NCBI GenBank assembly: GCA_007127715.1
Contig: SKYU01000145.1
Coordinates: 1 to 34,794 of the forward strand
Length of the DNA stretch: 34,794 nt
Direction of reading: 5' to 3'
Source: Gammaproteobacteria bacterium
GTDB lineage: Bacteria; Pseudomonadota; Gammaproteobacteria; Steroidobacterales; PWYM01
Below, one piece after another: positions 1 to 9,856 of this stretch (position 1 is its first letter; each line of letters begins with the position of its first letter). The notes below the pieces were generated by a model. That model was given only the letters and a program-made list of their open reading frames with translations, was not told where the DNA came from and did not search any database. The position numbers and the translations under genes were made by a program.

Positions 1-1
1 G

Positions 2-1792
2 GTGCGTGGGTTCGGTGCGCGCGCGCCTTTCGGGATCCGCGGCGTGCGTGTGATGGTGGATGGTCTGCCCGAGACGACCCCCGACGGCCAGTCCCAGGTC
101 GACACGATCGATCTGCTGTCGGTCCAGCGTATCGAAGTCCTTCGGGGGCCGAACTCGGCGCTCTACGGCAATGCCACCGGCGGGGTGGTCAGCATCGAAA
201 CCGCATCGGGTGACTCCGCCCCGGGGCTCGCGCTGAGCGCAGTCGCGGGCAGCCATGGCTTCCAGCGCGCCGCGCTGCAGGCAGGCGGCGCCGACGGCGA
301 CTGGCGCTGGCATGTCAGTGCCTGGCACATGGACTACGACGGCTACCGCGAACAGAGCCGGGCACGCAAGGCCCTGCTGCGCTCCAAGGTCAGCTACACC
401 CTCAACGCGCAAAACGAACTGACCGCCCTGTTCAGCTGGCTTGACGGACCCACCTCGCAGGATCCGGGTGGACTGACCGCCGCCCAGGTCGCGGAGAACC
501 GGCGGCAGCCGAACCTGTTTTCGGCCCGCTTCGATGCCGGGCAGGACGTCGAGCAGTGGCGCGTCGGGCTGATCTGGGACAGCCAGATGGCGCACGGTGG
601 TCAGCTTCGTGCCCGCGGCTTCTACACCCGCCGCGACTTTCTCCAGCAGCTGCCCTTCCCGGGAGCGAGCATCGTGGGCTTCGACCGGACCTTCTACGGC
701 ACCGGAATCCAGTACACCCACGACGTCCTGCTGGCCGGACGCCCACTGACCTACACGGCGGGGCTGGATGCCGAGCAGCAACGTGATGATCGCGACCGCT
801 TCATCCGGGCCTTCGACGCAAGCTTCGGCCCCCGGGTGCTCGATCAGGTCGAGCGCGCCGGTTTCATCGCCGGGTTCGCCCAGGCGGACCTTTCGCTGAC
901 CGAGCGGCTCACCGGGACCGCCGGCGCCCGTTTCGACCGCATCCGCTTCCGCATCGACGACCGCTTCCAGGCCGGGGGACTGGATCTCTCGGGTCGCCGG
1001 AACTTCAGTGAAACAAGTTTCACCGGAGGGCTGAGCTGGGCGCTGGCCGCCAGCCACCAGCTCTACGCCGTGGCCGGGACCGCGTTCGAAACCCCCACCT
1101 TCACGGAGTTCGCAAACCCGGCCGGCACGGCAGGTTTCAACCCCGAACTGGAGCCGCAGGAGGCCACGAGCGTCGAACTGGGGCTGCGCGGTCGCGAGGG
1201 GCGGCTGCAGTATGAGGCGGCGGTACACGTCACGCGGGTGCGCAACGAACTGACACCGTTCCAGCTGGAGGACTCGGCCGACGAACGCATCTTCTTCCGC
1301 AATGCCGGACGTACTCGCCGCAATGGCGCGGAACTGGGCGTACGCTGGCAGGCGACCGACACGCTGGCGCTGGCCGCCAGCACGACATGGTCAGCCTTCG
1401 AGTACCGGCGTTTCGAGGACGCGGCGGGCAATCGCTTCGACGGCAACCGTCTGCCCGGCATTCCCAGGCAGACCCTGTTCGCGGAGCTGGCGTGGCGCGA
1501 CGGCCAGGGCCGCTTTGCGATCGTGGACCTCTACACGGCCAGTGCCCTGTACACCGAGAACGCCAATGTGACCGAGGTGGGCGGATACGCGGTGGTCAAC
1601 CTCCGTGCCGGCCTCAGCAGCGCATGGAGCGGCTGGGAGGTCGAGACCTTCGTGGCGCTGAACAATGCGACCGACCGGGAGTATTTCTCCAACATACGTA
1701 TCAACGATGCCAACGGACGCTTCTACGAGCCGGCCCCGGAGCGCAACTGGTTCGCCGGCATTACGGTCCGCCCGCCTCTGGGCAGACGCTAG
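2..1792 (+). CDS. TonB-dependent outer-membrane receptor, YncD/PqqU-like (5' truncated)
   Basis: Outer-membrane TonB-dependent transporter cut by the left window edge. The signal peptide, TonB box and first part of the plug are missing. The reading frame is open from base 2, and the GTG there is probably internal. The first ~70 visible residues are plug sequence (RGFGARAPFGIRG, VDGLPETTPDGQ, VEVLRGP-like IEVLRGPNSALYGN, TGGVVSIET). The rest is a 22-strand-type barrel that ends near NDANGRFYEPAPERNW. The plug wording and this C-terminal segment resemble my recollection of E. coli YncD, recently described as the PQQ receptor PqqU. A substrate of PQQ is therefore an inference; other small chelates remain possible. 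The protein ends in GRR rather than the usual terminal aromatic residue. The stop overlaps the convergent rarA stop by 4 bp. Confidence 0.85.
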   Translation: MRGFGARAPFGIRGVRVMVDGLPETTPDGQSQVDTIDLLSVQRIEVLRGPNSALYGNATGGVVSIETASGDSAPGLALSAVAGSHGFQRAALQAGGADGDWRWHVSAWHMDYDGYREQSRARKALLRSKVSYTLNAQNELTALFSWLDGPTSQDPGGLTAAQVAENRRQPNLFSARFDAGQDVEQWRVGLIWDSQMAHGGQLRARGFYTRRDFLQQLPFPGASIVGFDRTFYGTGIQYTHDVLLAGRPLTYTAGLDAEQQRDDRDRFIRAFDASFGPRVLDQVERAGFIAGFAQADLSLTERLTGTAGARFDRIRFRIDDRFQAGGLDLSGRRNFSETSFTGGLSWALAASHQLYAVAGTAFETPTFTEFANPAGTAGFNPELEPQEATSVELGLRGREGRLQYEAAVHVTRVRNELTPFQLEDSADERIFFRNAGRTRRNGAELGVRWQATDTLALAASTTWSAFEYRRFEDAAGNRFDGNRLPGIPRQTLFAELAWRDGQGRFAIVDLYTASALYTENANVTEVGGYAVVNLRAGLSSAWSGWEVETFVALNNATDREYFSNIRINDANGRFYEPAPERNWFAGITVRPPLGRR

Positions 1793-3117
1793 CGACCGCG
1801 CGCCTGGCCGTTTCGTCGCCGCAGCTCGGCGAGCTTCTCGCCGAGCTGCCTTTCCAGACCGCGGTCCACTGGCTGGTAATAGCGCCGCTCCGGCATCTCC
1901 TCCGGGAAATAGCAGGCACCGGCTGCGAAGCCGTCCGGCTCATCGTGTGCATAGCGGTACCCCTTGCCGTAGTCCAGTGACTTCATCAGTCGGGTCGGGG
2001 CATTGCGCAAGGGCAGCGGCACCTCAAGAGAACCATGACGGGCGGCATCTTCCGCCGCCTGGCCCGCGGCACGGTAGACTGCATTGCTCTTGGCCGCGCA
2101 GGCGAGGAAGACCACCGCCTGGGCCAGCGCCAGCTCCCCTTCCGGACTTCCCAGGCGTTCGTAGACCTCGGCGGCGTCCAGCGCGATGCGGAGCGCGCGT
2201 GGATCGGCATTGCCGATATCCTCGGAGGCCATGCGCAGGAGCCGCCGGGCCAGGTAGCGGGGATCGCAGCCACCATCGAGCATGCGGTAGAGCCAGTACA
2301 GGGCAGCGTCGGGATCGGAGCCCCGGACCGACTTGTGCAGCGCGGACACCTGGTCGTAGAACGCCTCGCCCTGGCGATCGAAGCGCCGGAGGCTTGCACC
2401 CAGCAGCTGGGGCAACGCCGCGGCGGTGAGGATGCCGGGCGGCTCGGCGGCCATGGCCAGCTCGGCGGCAAGCTCCAGCAGCGAAAGCGCGCGTCGGGCA
2501 TCGCCGTCGGCGGCGCTGGCAATCGCCGCCAGCACTTCCGGGTCGAGCGACAGCCCCTCCAGCGTGCCGAGCCCGTGTACGCGGTCGGCCAGCGCCCGGT
2601 CCAGCAGCAGCCGGAGATCCTCCGGGCCCAGCGCCTTGAGCACGTGGGTCCGCGCCCGCGAGAGCAGCGCGTTGTTGAGTGCGAACGAAGGGTTCTCGGT
2701 CGTCGCGCCGATGAAGGTGAGCGTGCCATCCTCCACGTAGGGCAGGAAGGCATCCTGCTGGGCCTTGTTGAAACGATGCACCTCGTCGAGAAACAGCACC
2801 GTCGGCCGGCCGTCGGCCGCACGGGCCGCCTCGGCGTGGGCGACTGCCGCACGCACGTCCTTGACCCCGGCCATGACCGCCGAGAGGGCGATGAACTCGG
2901 CGCGGCAGGTGGCGGCGACCAGCCGGGCAAGCGTGGTCTTGCCGGTGCCGGGCGGTCCCCAGAGGATCACCGAGTGCAGACTGTGCCCTTCGGCCATACG
3001 CCGCAGCGGGCGGCCCGGGCCGAGCAGGTGCTGCTGGCCGACGTAGTCTTCCAGGCGGCGCGGGCGCATCCGCTCGGCCAGGGGTCTGGCCTCGGACGCG
3101 GGACCGGGCTCAGGCAT
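1789..3117 (-). CDS. rarA: Replication-associated recombination protein A (AAA+ ATPase RarA/MgsA)
   Basis: Clamp-loader-like AAA+ ATPase that acts at stalled replication forks, 442 residues. Walker A GPPGTGKT is at residues 54-61 and Walker [10 protein letters not shown] at about 108-116. The family signature [19 protein letters not shown] and sensor-1 GATTENPSF follow, then a C-terminal tetramerisation region with [11 protein letters not shown] and the end motif YYQP. I chose the ATG at 3117 because it gives the usual N-terminus (MPEP...[18 protein letters not shown]). An upstream in-frame ATG would add 36 unlike residues lying inside the previous gene. The start overlaps the end of the VanZ-like gene by 8 bp, so it is the last gene of the ftsK-lolA-vanZ-like-rarA transcription unit. 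The ftsK-lolA-rarA neighbourhood matches E. coli. Confidence 0.95.
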   Translation of the reverse strand: MPEPGPASEARPLAERMRPRRLEDYVGQQHLLGPGRPLRRMAEGHSLHSVILWGPPGTGKTTLARLVAATCRAEFIALSAVMAGVKDVRAAVAHAEAARAADGRPTVLFLDEVHRFNKAQQDAFLPYVEDGTLTFIGATTENPSFALNNALLSRARTHVLKALGPEDLRLLLDRALADRVHGLGTLEGLSLDPEVLAAIASAADGDARRALSLLELAAELAMAAEPPGILTAAALPQLLGASLRRFDRQGEAFYDQVSALHKSVRGSDPDAALYWLYRMLDGGCDPRYLARRLLRMASEDIGNADPRALRIALDAAEVYERLGSPEGELALAQAVVFLACAAKSNAVYRAAGQAAEDAARHGSLEVPLPLRNAPTRLMKSLDYGKGYRYAHDEPDGFAAGACYFPEEMPERRYYQPVDRGLERQLGEKLAELRRRNGQARGR

Positions 3118-3511
3118 GCTGCAGCCCCAGGCGTCGCTCCACCCAGTGGGCCCAGCGGCCGATCCCCGCCCTGGACAGCAGCAGGCCGGTGACGATCCCC
3201 GCAGTGTTGGCAAGCAGGTCGCCAAAATCGGCGCTGCGGTGGGCCAGGCTGCCCTGCGTCAGTTCCATCAGCAGCCCGAGGAGGAACAGGTACTGCGCCA
3301 CCAGCAGATCGTGTTCGCGTCGGTGGACCCCGGCGAACCACACCATGAGCGCGCAGTAGGCCATAAAATGCCCGAGCTTGTCATGATAAGGAATTGGAAA
3401 GACCCAGGTTTTTTCTACGGCAGAGGTCGGGCCAAGGCTCAGATAGACGGCCAGAACGATCAGCCCCCAGCCTGCGAGGCGCCACCAGGGCGCCAGTCTC
3501 AGCAGGGGCAT
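3110..3511 (-). CDS. VanZ-like family membrane protein
   Basis: Small integral membrane protein of 133 residues with about four hydrophobic segments (residues ~10-27, ~45-62, ~70-86, ~95-112). It carries the VanZ-like signature DKLGHFMAYCALM and a later HRSADFGDLLANTAG segment. These conserved D/K/H and D/N motifs are typical of the VanZ-like family, whose biochemical role is mostly unknown; teicoplanin resistance is documented only for VanZ itself. The gene starts 2 bp after the lolA stop and overlaps the rarA start by 8 bp, so translation is probably coupled. I would not infer antibiotic resistance from this gene. Confidence 0.85.
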   Translation of the reverse strand: MPLLRLAPWWRLAGWGLIVLAVYLSLGPTSAVEKTWVFPIPYHDKLGHFMAYCALMVWFAGVHRREHDLLVAQYLFLLGLLMELTQGSLAHRSADFGDLLANTAGIVTGLLLSRAGIGRWAHWVERRLGLQHA

Positions 3512-3513
3512 GT

Positions 3514-4197
3514 TCAGCGCCCGTCAGGGCCGATGACGTCGACGCCCTCAGGCGCGACGAACACGAAACGCTCATCGGCCAGCGCGATCCCGCGCTCGAT
3601 GTCGGCAAACACGACCGCCGTGCGCTGGCCCAGAGCGTCGGTCAGCGCCATGCGCCTGACCACGGTACCGTCATGGCCAAGCGCGATCTGGCGGAAGTCC
3701 CCGTCGCCCTGCCGCGGCACCAGTACGACCCACTCCAGCCCTTCGGCCACCCAGGCCTCGGCGACATCGAAGCCATCGGCCAGCCGCCCGCCGCCCAGCA
3801 GCATGGCCGGAGACCCGGCGATGGCCTGCTCGACGCGACTGATGCTGACCTGCTCGAGATCCGCATCGTACATCCATACCTGCGCCCCGTCGGTGACCAG
3901 CAGCTGCTCGTAGGGGGCGGTGTAGGTCCAGCGGAAGCGGCCCGGCCGCGCGATCTCGACCTCGCCCCGGGCTTCCTCCAGCAGGCGTCCGCTGGCGTCG
4001 TGCACGCGCTGTTCGAAGTTTGCCCTCAGCGTCGCGGTCGCCTCCAGCAGCGCCTCCAGACGCGCTCCGGCCTCGGCCAGCGGCTGCTCCTCTCCGGCGG
4101 GCGCCGCATCCTGGCGCTCGGCCGTCGCCGGCACCGCCCACAGCGCGAGCACCGCCAGCAGCACCGCCCCGGATAACCCTGCTGTCCTCACGTTCAA
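3514..4197 (-). CDS. lolA: Outer-membrane lipoprotein carrier protein LolA
   Basis: Periplasmic chaperone that takes lipoproteins from the LolCDE transporter and hands them to LolB at the outer membrane; 227 residues. A signal peptide covers residues 1-26 (hydrophobic core [12 protein letters not shown], cleavage after ATA). The mature protein shows LolA wording: [36 protein letters not shown], then [24 protein letters not shown], with AGSPAMLL downstream. The start codon overlaps the ftsK stop by 4 bp (ATGA-type coupling). The product is likely needed for the Lpp-like lipoprotein encoded near 25 kb in this window. Length and position next to ftsK match other gammaproteobacteria. Confidence 0.95.
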   Translation of the reverse strand: MNVRTAGLSGAVLLAVLALWAVPATAERQDAAPAGEEQPLAEAGARLEALLEATATLRANFEQRVHDASGRLLEEARGEVEIARPGRFRWTYTAPYEQLLVTDGAQVWMYDADLEQVSISRVEQAIAGSPAMLLGGGRLADGFDVAEAWVAEGLEWVVLVPRQGDGDFRQIALGHDGTVVRRMALTDALGQRTAVVFADIERGIALADERFVFVAPEGVDVIGPDGR

Positions 4198-6518
4198 TCC
4201 TCCGGCGGCTCGGGCGCCAGCACCTCGCGACTCCCGTTCGACTGCAGGGGCCCGACGATGCCGGCCGCCTCCATGGTCTCGACCATGCGCGCCGCCCGGT
4301 TGTAACCGATCTTCAGGCGCCGCTGGACGCTCGAGATCGAGGCCTTGCGGGTCTCGGTGACGATGCGCACGGCCTCGTCGTAGAGCGGATCCTGCTCGGC
4401 ATCCACCCCCCCGTCACCGGCATCGGCCAGTCCAGGCGGCAGCCCGGGAATTGGACCACGCGGACCCTCGATGATTTCATCGAGGTAGCGGGGCTCGCCG
4501 CCACCCTTCTTCAGGCTGCCGACGACCTTGTGGACCTCCTCGTCGGACACGAAGGCGCCGTGCACACGGGTGGGCAGTGCGGTACCCGGCGGCAGGTACA
4601 GCATGTCGCCGTGACCGAGGAGATTCTCTGCCCCGATCTGATCGAGGATGGTCCGCGAGTCGACGCGCGCGGAAACCTGGAAGGCGATCCGCGTGGGGAT
4701 GTTGGCCTTGATCAGGCCGGTGATGACATCGACCGACGGACGCTGCGTGGCAATGATCATGTGGATGCCCGAGGCGCGGGCCTTTTGTGCAAGCCTGGCA
4801 ATCAGTTCCTCGACCTTCTTGCCAACGACCATCATCATGTCTGCCAGTTCGTCGATGATGACCACGAGCATGGGCAACGGCTCGAGCGCGGGCCGCTGCG
4901 GGGGATCTTCGGGGTCGGCCGTGGGTGGCAGCTCCCAGAGCGGGTCGGGAATCCCCTCGCCACGCGCCGCGGCATCAGCGAGCTTGCGGTTGTAGCCGCC
5001 GATGTTGCGCACACCCAGCGCCGCCATCAGCCGGTAGCGGCGTTCCATCTCCGCCACGCACCAGCGCAACGCGTTGGCCGCGTCGTTCATGTCGGTGACC
5101 ACCGGCGCCAGCAGATGGGGGATCCCCTCGTACACCGAGAGCTCCAGCATCTTCGGGTCGATCATGATCATGCGGACCTGCTCGGCCGTTGCCTTGTAGA
5201 GCAGCGAGAGCACCATGGCGTTGATGGCCACCGACTTGCCCGACCCCGTCGTGCCCGCGATGAGCAGGTGGGGCATGCGCTGCAGGTCCGCCACCACCGG
5301 CGCACCGCCGATGTCCTTGCCGAGCGCGAGCGCCAGCGGCGAGCGGATGTCGTCGTAGGCCCTGGACTTGAGGATCTCGCCCAGCGTGACCAGCTCGCGC
5401 GCCTCGTTGGGGATTTCCAGGCCCACCACGCTCTTGCCCGGGATGATCTCCACGACGCGCACGCTGATCGCTGAAAGTGCTCTCGCAAGATCCTTCGACA
5501 AGTTGCTGATCTGGCTTACTTTTACGCCCGCCGCAGGCTGCAGCTCGAAGCGTGTGACGACCGGACCGGGGTGCACCGAGACGACCTCGACCTCGACCCC
5601 GAAGTCCTTGAGTTTCAGCTCCACCAGACGGGACATGGCCGCCAGCGCCTCGTCCGAGTACCCCACCTTGCGCTCCGGCGGGTCATCGAGCAGCGACAGC
5701 GCCGGCAGACCCTGCGCCGGCGGCGGATCGAACAGCGGCACCTGGCGTTCCTTCTCGACCCGCACGCTCGGCTCGACACGCTTGACCACCGGTTCGATTT
5801 TCGGCGGCGTGCGCTTGACCTGCCTGGCCGCGGATGCGCGAACGGCTTCGGCCCGGGCCTGACGGGCGCGCCGGCCCTCCAGCCAGCGTCCGGCGCGGGC
5901 GACAAGCTCGCGCGCCTGGTCGACCAGCCACAGCGCCGCCCGGCCGGTGCGGTCCATCACCGCGAGCCACGACACCCCGGTGAACAGCGACACGCCCGCG
6001 AGCCACAGGGCCAGCAGCAGCAGCGTCGCGCCCAGCAGGCCCATGACGGCCTGCAGCCCCTGCGGGCCGACCAGCTGGCCGACGATCCCGCCAGCCGTCT
6101 CGGGCAGCAGGGCTTCGGCGAAATGCAGTGTCGCCAGGCCGCAGCTGGTGGCGAGCGTGAGCACGAAACCGCCGAAGCGCGCCGCCAGCAGCCGCCGGTC
6201 CAGCGGACCGGGGTTGCGACGTTCCCGGAACACCAGCCAGCCCGCCAGCATCACCATCACGGGAAACAGGAAGGCCGGGCGGCCGAAGAGCATGAAGGCG
6301 AGGTCGGCAAACCAGGCACCGGCGCTGCCGATGCGGTTGTTGACCGCCCCGCCCCCGCCGGTGGAGCTGAAGCCGGGATCGGCCGGGTGGTAGGTCAGCA
6401 GCGCCAGCAGCACGATGGCCGCCAGGGCGCCGAACACCCACAGCGCCGCCTCGCGCAACACACGCACCACCGGCGTGCCCAGGATCGCGGGCGCCGAATC
6501 GGATCTCGCCTTGCTCAC
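4194..6518 (-). CDS. ftsK: DNA translocase FtsK
   Basis: Septum-located DNA pump that clears the chromosome terminus and activates XerCD at dif; 774 residues. The N-terminus has about four membrane segments within residues 24-185. A short basic linker rich in R and A follows (about 205-260). The RecA-like motor has Walker A GTTGSGKS at 422-429, a Walker B region with [13 protein letters not shown], and [21 protein letters not shown]. The C-terminal winged-helix gamma domain ([22 protein letters not shown]) reads KOPS sites. The linker is far shorter than in E. coli FtsK (about 1330 residues) but is normal for many bacteria. It is the first gene of its operon and is divergent from trxB. A TATACT hexamer on the minus strand at 6579-6584 could be its -10 element, but no good -35 is visible. 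Confidence 0.97.
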   Translation of the reverse strand: MSKARSDSAPAILGTPVVRVLREAALWVFGALAAIVLLALLTYHPADPGFSSTGGGGAVNNRIGSAGAWFADLAFMLFGRPAFLFPVMVMLAGWLVFRERRNPGPLDRRLLAARFGGFVLTLATSCGLATLHFAEALLPETAGGIVGQLVGPQGLQAVMGLLGATLLLLALWLAGVSLFTGVSWLAVMDRTGRAALWLVDQARELVARAGRWLEGRRARQARAEAVRASAARQVKRTPPKIEPVVKRVEPSVRVEKERQVPLFDPPPAQGLPALSLLDDPPERKVGYSDEALAAMSRLVELKLKDFGVEVEVVSVHPGPVVTRFELQPAAGVKVSQISNLSKDLARALSAISVRVVEIIPGKSVVGLEIPNEARELVTLGEILKSRAYDDIRSPLALALGKDIGGAPVVADLQRMPHLLIAGTTGSGKSVAINAMVLSLLYKATAEQVRMIMIDPKMLELSVYEGIPHLLAPVVTDMNDAANALRWCVAEMERRYRLMAALGVRNIGGYNRKLADAAARGEGIPDPLWELPPTADPEDPPQRPALEPLPMLVVIIDELADMMMVVGKKVEELIARLAQKARASGIHMIIATQRPSVDVITGLIKANIPTRIAFQVSARVDSRTILDQIGAENLLGHGDMLYLPPGTALPTRVHGAFVSDEEVHKVVGSLKKGGGEPRYLDEIIEGPRGPIPGLPPGLADAGDGGVDAEQDPLYDEAVRIVTETRKASISSVQRRLKIGYNRAARMVETMEAAGIVGPLQSNGSREVLAPEPPED

Positions 6519-6606
6519 GAACTGCCCTGGATTGCCGCCGATACCGCGGAAACTTGAAACGTACCGAACATTTACCCGAGTATACAGGAGCCGGCGGTTC
6601 GCCTGA

Positions 6607-7623
<1,017 letters not shown>

Positions 7624-7709
7624 ACCCCGGGTCCCGCCGTCCCGGTTCCGCCACGGGCCCCGGGATGCCGGGCGCTCCTGGCCCACGCGTGCACGACAGG
7701 GGAGTCGAC

Positions 7710-8858
7710 ATGGACGTCGAAATCGCCACGTCGCTCGAGACCGTAGCGCCCGGAGACTGGAACCGCCTGGTCCCCGACGGCGATCCGTTTCTGCGCCACG
7801 AGTTCCTCGCCGCGGCGGAGCGCCACGGCTGCGCCGCCGCAGAGACCGGCTGGGCACCGCATCACCTGCTGCTGCGCGAGGCCGGGCAGCTGATTGGCGC
7901 CATGCCGCTGTACCTGCGCAGCGACTCCTGGGGCGAGTTCGTGTTCGACTGGAGCTGGGCGCAGGCCTGGCAGCGTCTGGGCCTGCCCTACTACCCCAAG
8001 CTGACCTGTGCCGTGCCCTTCACGCCCGCAACGGGCACCCGCCTGCTTGTGCACCCGCAGGCCGATCGCCAAGCCGTCCGCGACGCACTGCTCTCGGCCG
8101 CGGTGGCCGAGGCCCGGCGCCTCGGAGTGTCATCGCTGCATCTGCTGTTCGCCGCGGAAGACGAGCTCAAGCTTGCCCGTGAACACGGTCTGCTGCTGCG
8201 CCAGGACACGCAGTTCCACTGGGAGCACGCCGGCGAACCGGACTTCGAGGGCTACCTGGCGCGGTTCAGTTCGGCCAAGCGCAAGAAGATCCGCCGCGAG
8301 CGGCGCCGCGTGTCCGAACAGGGCATCCGCCACGTGGTCCGCCATGGCGGGGACATGAGCGATGCGCTCTGGGAGGTCGCCTGGGGTTTTTCCGCCCGCA
8401 CGTTCCTGCGTCGTGGCCGCCCGCCCTACCTGAGTCTGGACTTCTTCCGCGACATCGGACGGCGCATGGGTGAGCAGGTGGTGGTGATCCTCGCCGAGGT
8501 GCACGACACGCCGATTGCCGGTGCGATGTTCTTCCGCAGCGCCGACACCCTGTATGGCCGCTACTGGGGCGCACTCGACGACTTCCACAGCCTGCATTTC
8601 GAAACCTGTTACTACCAGGGCATCGAGTACTGTCTCGCCGAGGGACTCCGCCGCTTCGAGCCCGGGACCCAGGGCGAACACAAGGTCGCCCGGGGCTTCC
8701 TGCCAGTGGCCACGGGCTCGGCCCACTGGATTGCCGATACCCGCCTGAGGGCCGCGGTGGCAGACTATCTCCAGCAGGAACGCCGGCACGTGCAGCACTA
8801 CATGGACGAGGTCGAAGCCCACAGCCCCTATCGCCGCGGGACGGCCCCCTCGCCATGA
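7710..8858 (+). CDS. FemAB/GNAT-superfamily acyltransferase-like protein (DUF482/COG3146)
   Basis: Soluble protein of 382 residues resembling the DUF482 family, often annotated as a peptidoglycan biosynthesis or GNAT-family protein. Recognisable family wording includes [13 protein letters not shown] near the N-terminus, [55 protein letters not shown] and [15 protein letters not shown]. The fold is expected to be two GNAT-like halves as in FemAB transferases, but substrate and product are not established. I chose the ATG at 7710 because AGGGGAG lies five bases upstream; an ATG at 7665 has no such site. The stop overlaps the aat start (ATGA at 8855-8858), and family members often sit beside aat. 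Confidence 0.85.
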   Translation: MDVEIATSLETVAPGDWNRLVPDGDPFLRHEFLAAAERHGCAAAETGWAPHHLLLREAGQLIGAMPLYLRSDSWGEFVFDWSWAQAWQRLGLPYYPKLTCAVPFTPATGTRLLVHPQADRQAVRDALLSAAVAEARRLGVSSLHLLFAAEDELKLAREHGLLLRQDTQFHWEHAGEPDFEGYLARFSSAKRKKIRRERRRVSEQGIRHVVRHGGDMSDALWEVAWGFSARTFLRRGRPPYLSLDFFRDIGRRMGEQVVVILAEVHDTPIAGAMFFRSADTLYGRYWGALDDFHSLHFETCYYQGIEYCLAEGLRRFEPGTQGEHKVARGFLPVATGSAHWIADTRLRAAVADYLQQERRHVQHYMDEVEAHSPYRRGTAPSP

Positions 8859-9556
8859 CCCGTCTCGCATGGCTGTCCGCCCGCGACCGCCCCGAGGCGT
8901 TTCCCGATCCCGAGACCGCGCTGATCGAGCCGAACGGCCTGCTCGCGGCCGGCGGAGACCTCTCGCCCGAGCGGCTGCTGTATGCCTATCGCCACGGGAT
9001 CTTCCCCTGGTATGAGGCCGGGCAGCCAATCCTCTGGTGGAGCCCCGAGCCGCGGGCCATCCTCCGCCCGGACGCGCTGAAGGTCTCGCGCAGCCTGCGC
9101 CGCAGCCTGCGCCGTGCCGGCTTCGAGTACTCGGCCGACCGTGCCTTCAGCGAGGTCATCGCCGGTTGCGCGGGGCCGCGGCAGTACACCCGTGGCACCT
9201 GGATCACGCCGGAGATGCGGGAGGCCTACGAGCGGCTCCACACGCTCGGCTGGGCCCATTCGATCGAGGTATGGCAGGCGGGGCGGCTGGTCGGTGGGCT
9301 CTATGGCCTGTACGTCGGACAGGTGTTCTTTGGTGAGTCGATGTTCTCGCGCACCACCGACGCCTCGAAGGCGGCGCTGGTGCAGCTGGTGCGCCACCTC
9401 GCCGGCCGGCTGGTGCTCATCGACTGCCAGCAGGCCACCGCCCACCTCGCCCGCCTGGGGGCCGTAAGCGTGCCCCGCCGGGCGTTCCTGGAGGTGCTCG
9501 CCAGCGCCTGTGAACCGCCTGGCAAGCCCGGCCGCTGGACGCTCGAGGGCGGCTAA
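8855..9556 (+). CDS. aat: Leucyl/phenylalanyl-tRNA--protein transferase
   Basis: N-end-rule enzyme that transfers Leu or Phe from charged tRNA to proteins with N-terminal Arg or Lys, making them ClpS/ClpAP substrates; 233 residues. Diagnostic segments are [69 protein letters not shown]-like [26 protein letters not shown] and LIDCQQAT. The start lies in the 4-bp overlap with the preceding gene. The pathway partners clpA and clpS are encoded just downstream on the other strand, so the whole Leu/N-degron branch is clustered within 3.7 kb. Confidence 0.97.
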   Translation: MTRLAWLSARDRPEAFPDPETALIEPNGLLAAGGDLSPERLLYAYRHGIFPWYEAGQPILWWSPEPRAILRPDALKVSRSLRRSLRRAGFEYSADRAFSEVIAGCAGPRQYTRGTWITPEMREAYERLHTLGWAHSIEVWQAGRLVGGLYGLYVGQVFFGESMFSRTTDASKAALVQLVRHLAGRLVLIDCQQATAHLARLGAVSVPRRAFLEVLASACEPPGKPGRWTLEGG

Positions 9557-9557
9557 A

Positions 9558-9586
9558 TTGCCTAGCCCGCGCCACTGTGCAAGAAT
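9558..9586 (+). promoter_or_regulatory. Candidate sigma70 promoter for infA
   Basis: TTGCCT (9558-9563), a 17-bp spacer and AAGAAT (9581-9586) lie just past the aat stop and about 45 bp before the infA start. Both hexamers match only four of six consensus bases, so this is a plausible but unproven separate promoter for infA. Confidence 0.4.
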
Positions 9587-9630
9587 CCGCGACCTTCCGG
9601 GCAGCGCCCAGTCAGTACACACGAGGTTTC

Positions 9631-9849
9631 ATGGCCAAGGAAGATGCCATCCAGATGGAAGGGGTCGTTGTCGAGACCCTGCCCAACACCACGTTCCGCG
9701 TCGAATTGACGAACGGACACGTGGTGATCGCGCACATCTCCGGCAAGATGCGCAAGAACTACATCCGCATTCTCACCGGTGACAAGGTCACCGTCGAACT
9801 GACCCCCTACGACCTCAGCAAGGGCCGGATCGTCTACCGCGGCCGCTGA
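9631..9849 (+). CDS. infA: Translation initiation factor IF-1
   Basis: Essential ribosome A-site-binding initiation factor; 72 residues, the standard length. The sequence runs [20 protein letters not shown], then [26 protein letters not shown] and ends in [13 protein letters not shown]: a single S1/OB-fold domain. An in-frame upstream ATG at 9577 would add 18 unrelated residues and is rejected. ACGAGG lies about five bases before the chosen ATG. The stop is 7 bp from the convergent clpA stop, leaving no room for an intergenic terminator. The E. coli tRNA-Ser gene serW, which lies between these two genes there, is absent here. Confidence 0.98.
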   Translation: MAKEDAIQMEGVVVETLPNTTFRVELTNGHVVIAHISGKMRKNYIRILTGDKVTVELTPYDLSKGRIVYRGR

Positions 9850-9856
9850 GCCGGCC

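Noticed and set aside
2035-3192. Long open frame on the plus strand opposite rarA (385 codons)
   Set aside because: High-GC shadow frame: antisense to a clearly identified gene, no recognisable domain, no ribosome-binding site. The same applies to long antisense frames opposite ftsK, clpA, gspD, dnaE2, imuB, fabH and rne.
3110-3511. Reading the VanZ-like gene as an antibiotic-resistance determinant
   Set aside because: Only general family motifs are shared; its place in an ftsK-lolA-rarA housekeeping row gives no sign of a resistance cluster.
6575-6590. Possible LexA box between ftsK and trxB (GAGTATACAG)
   Set aside because: Only one half-site is present; the partner position reads TTAC instead of CTGT. 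More likely part of a -10 element (minus-strand TATACT).
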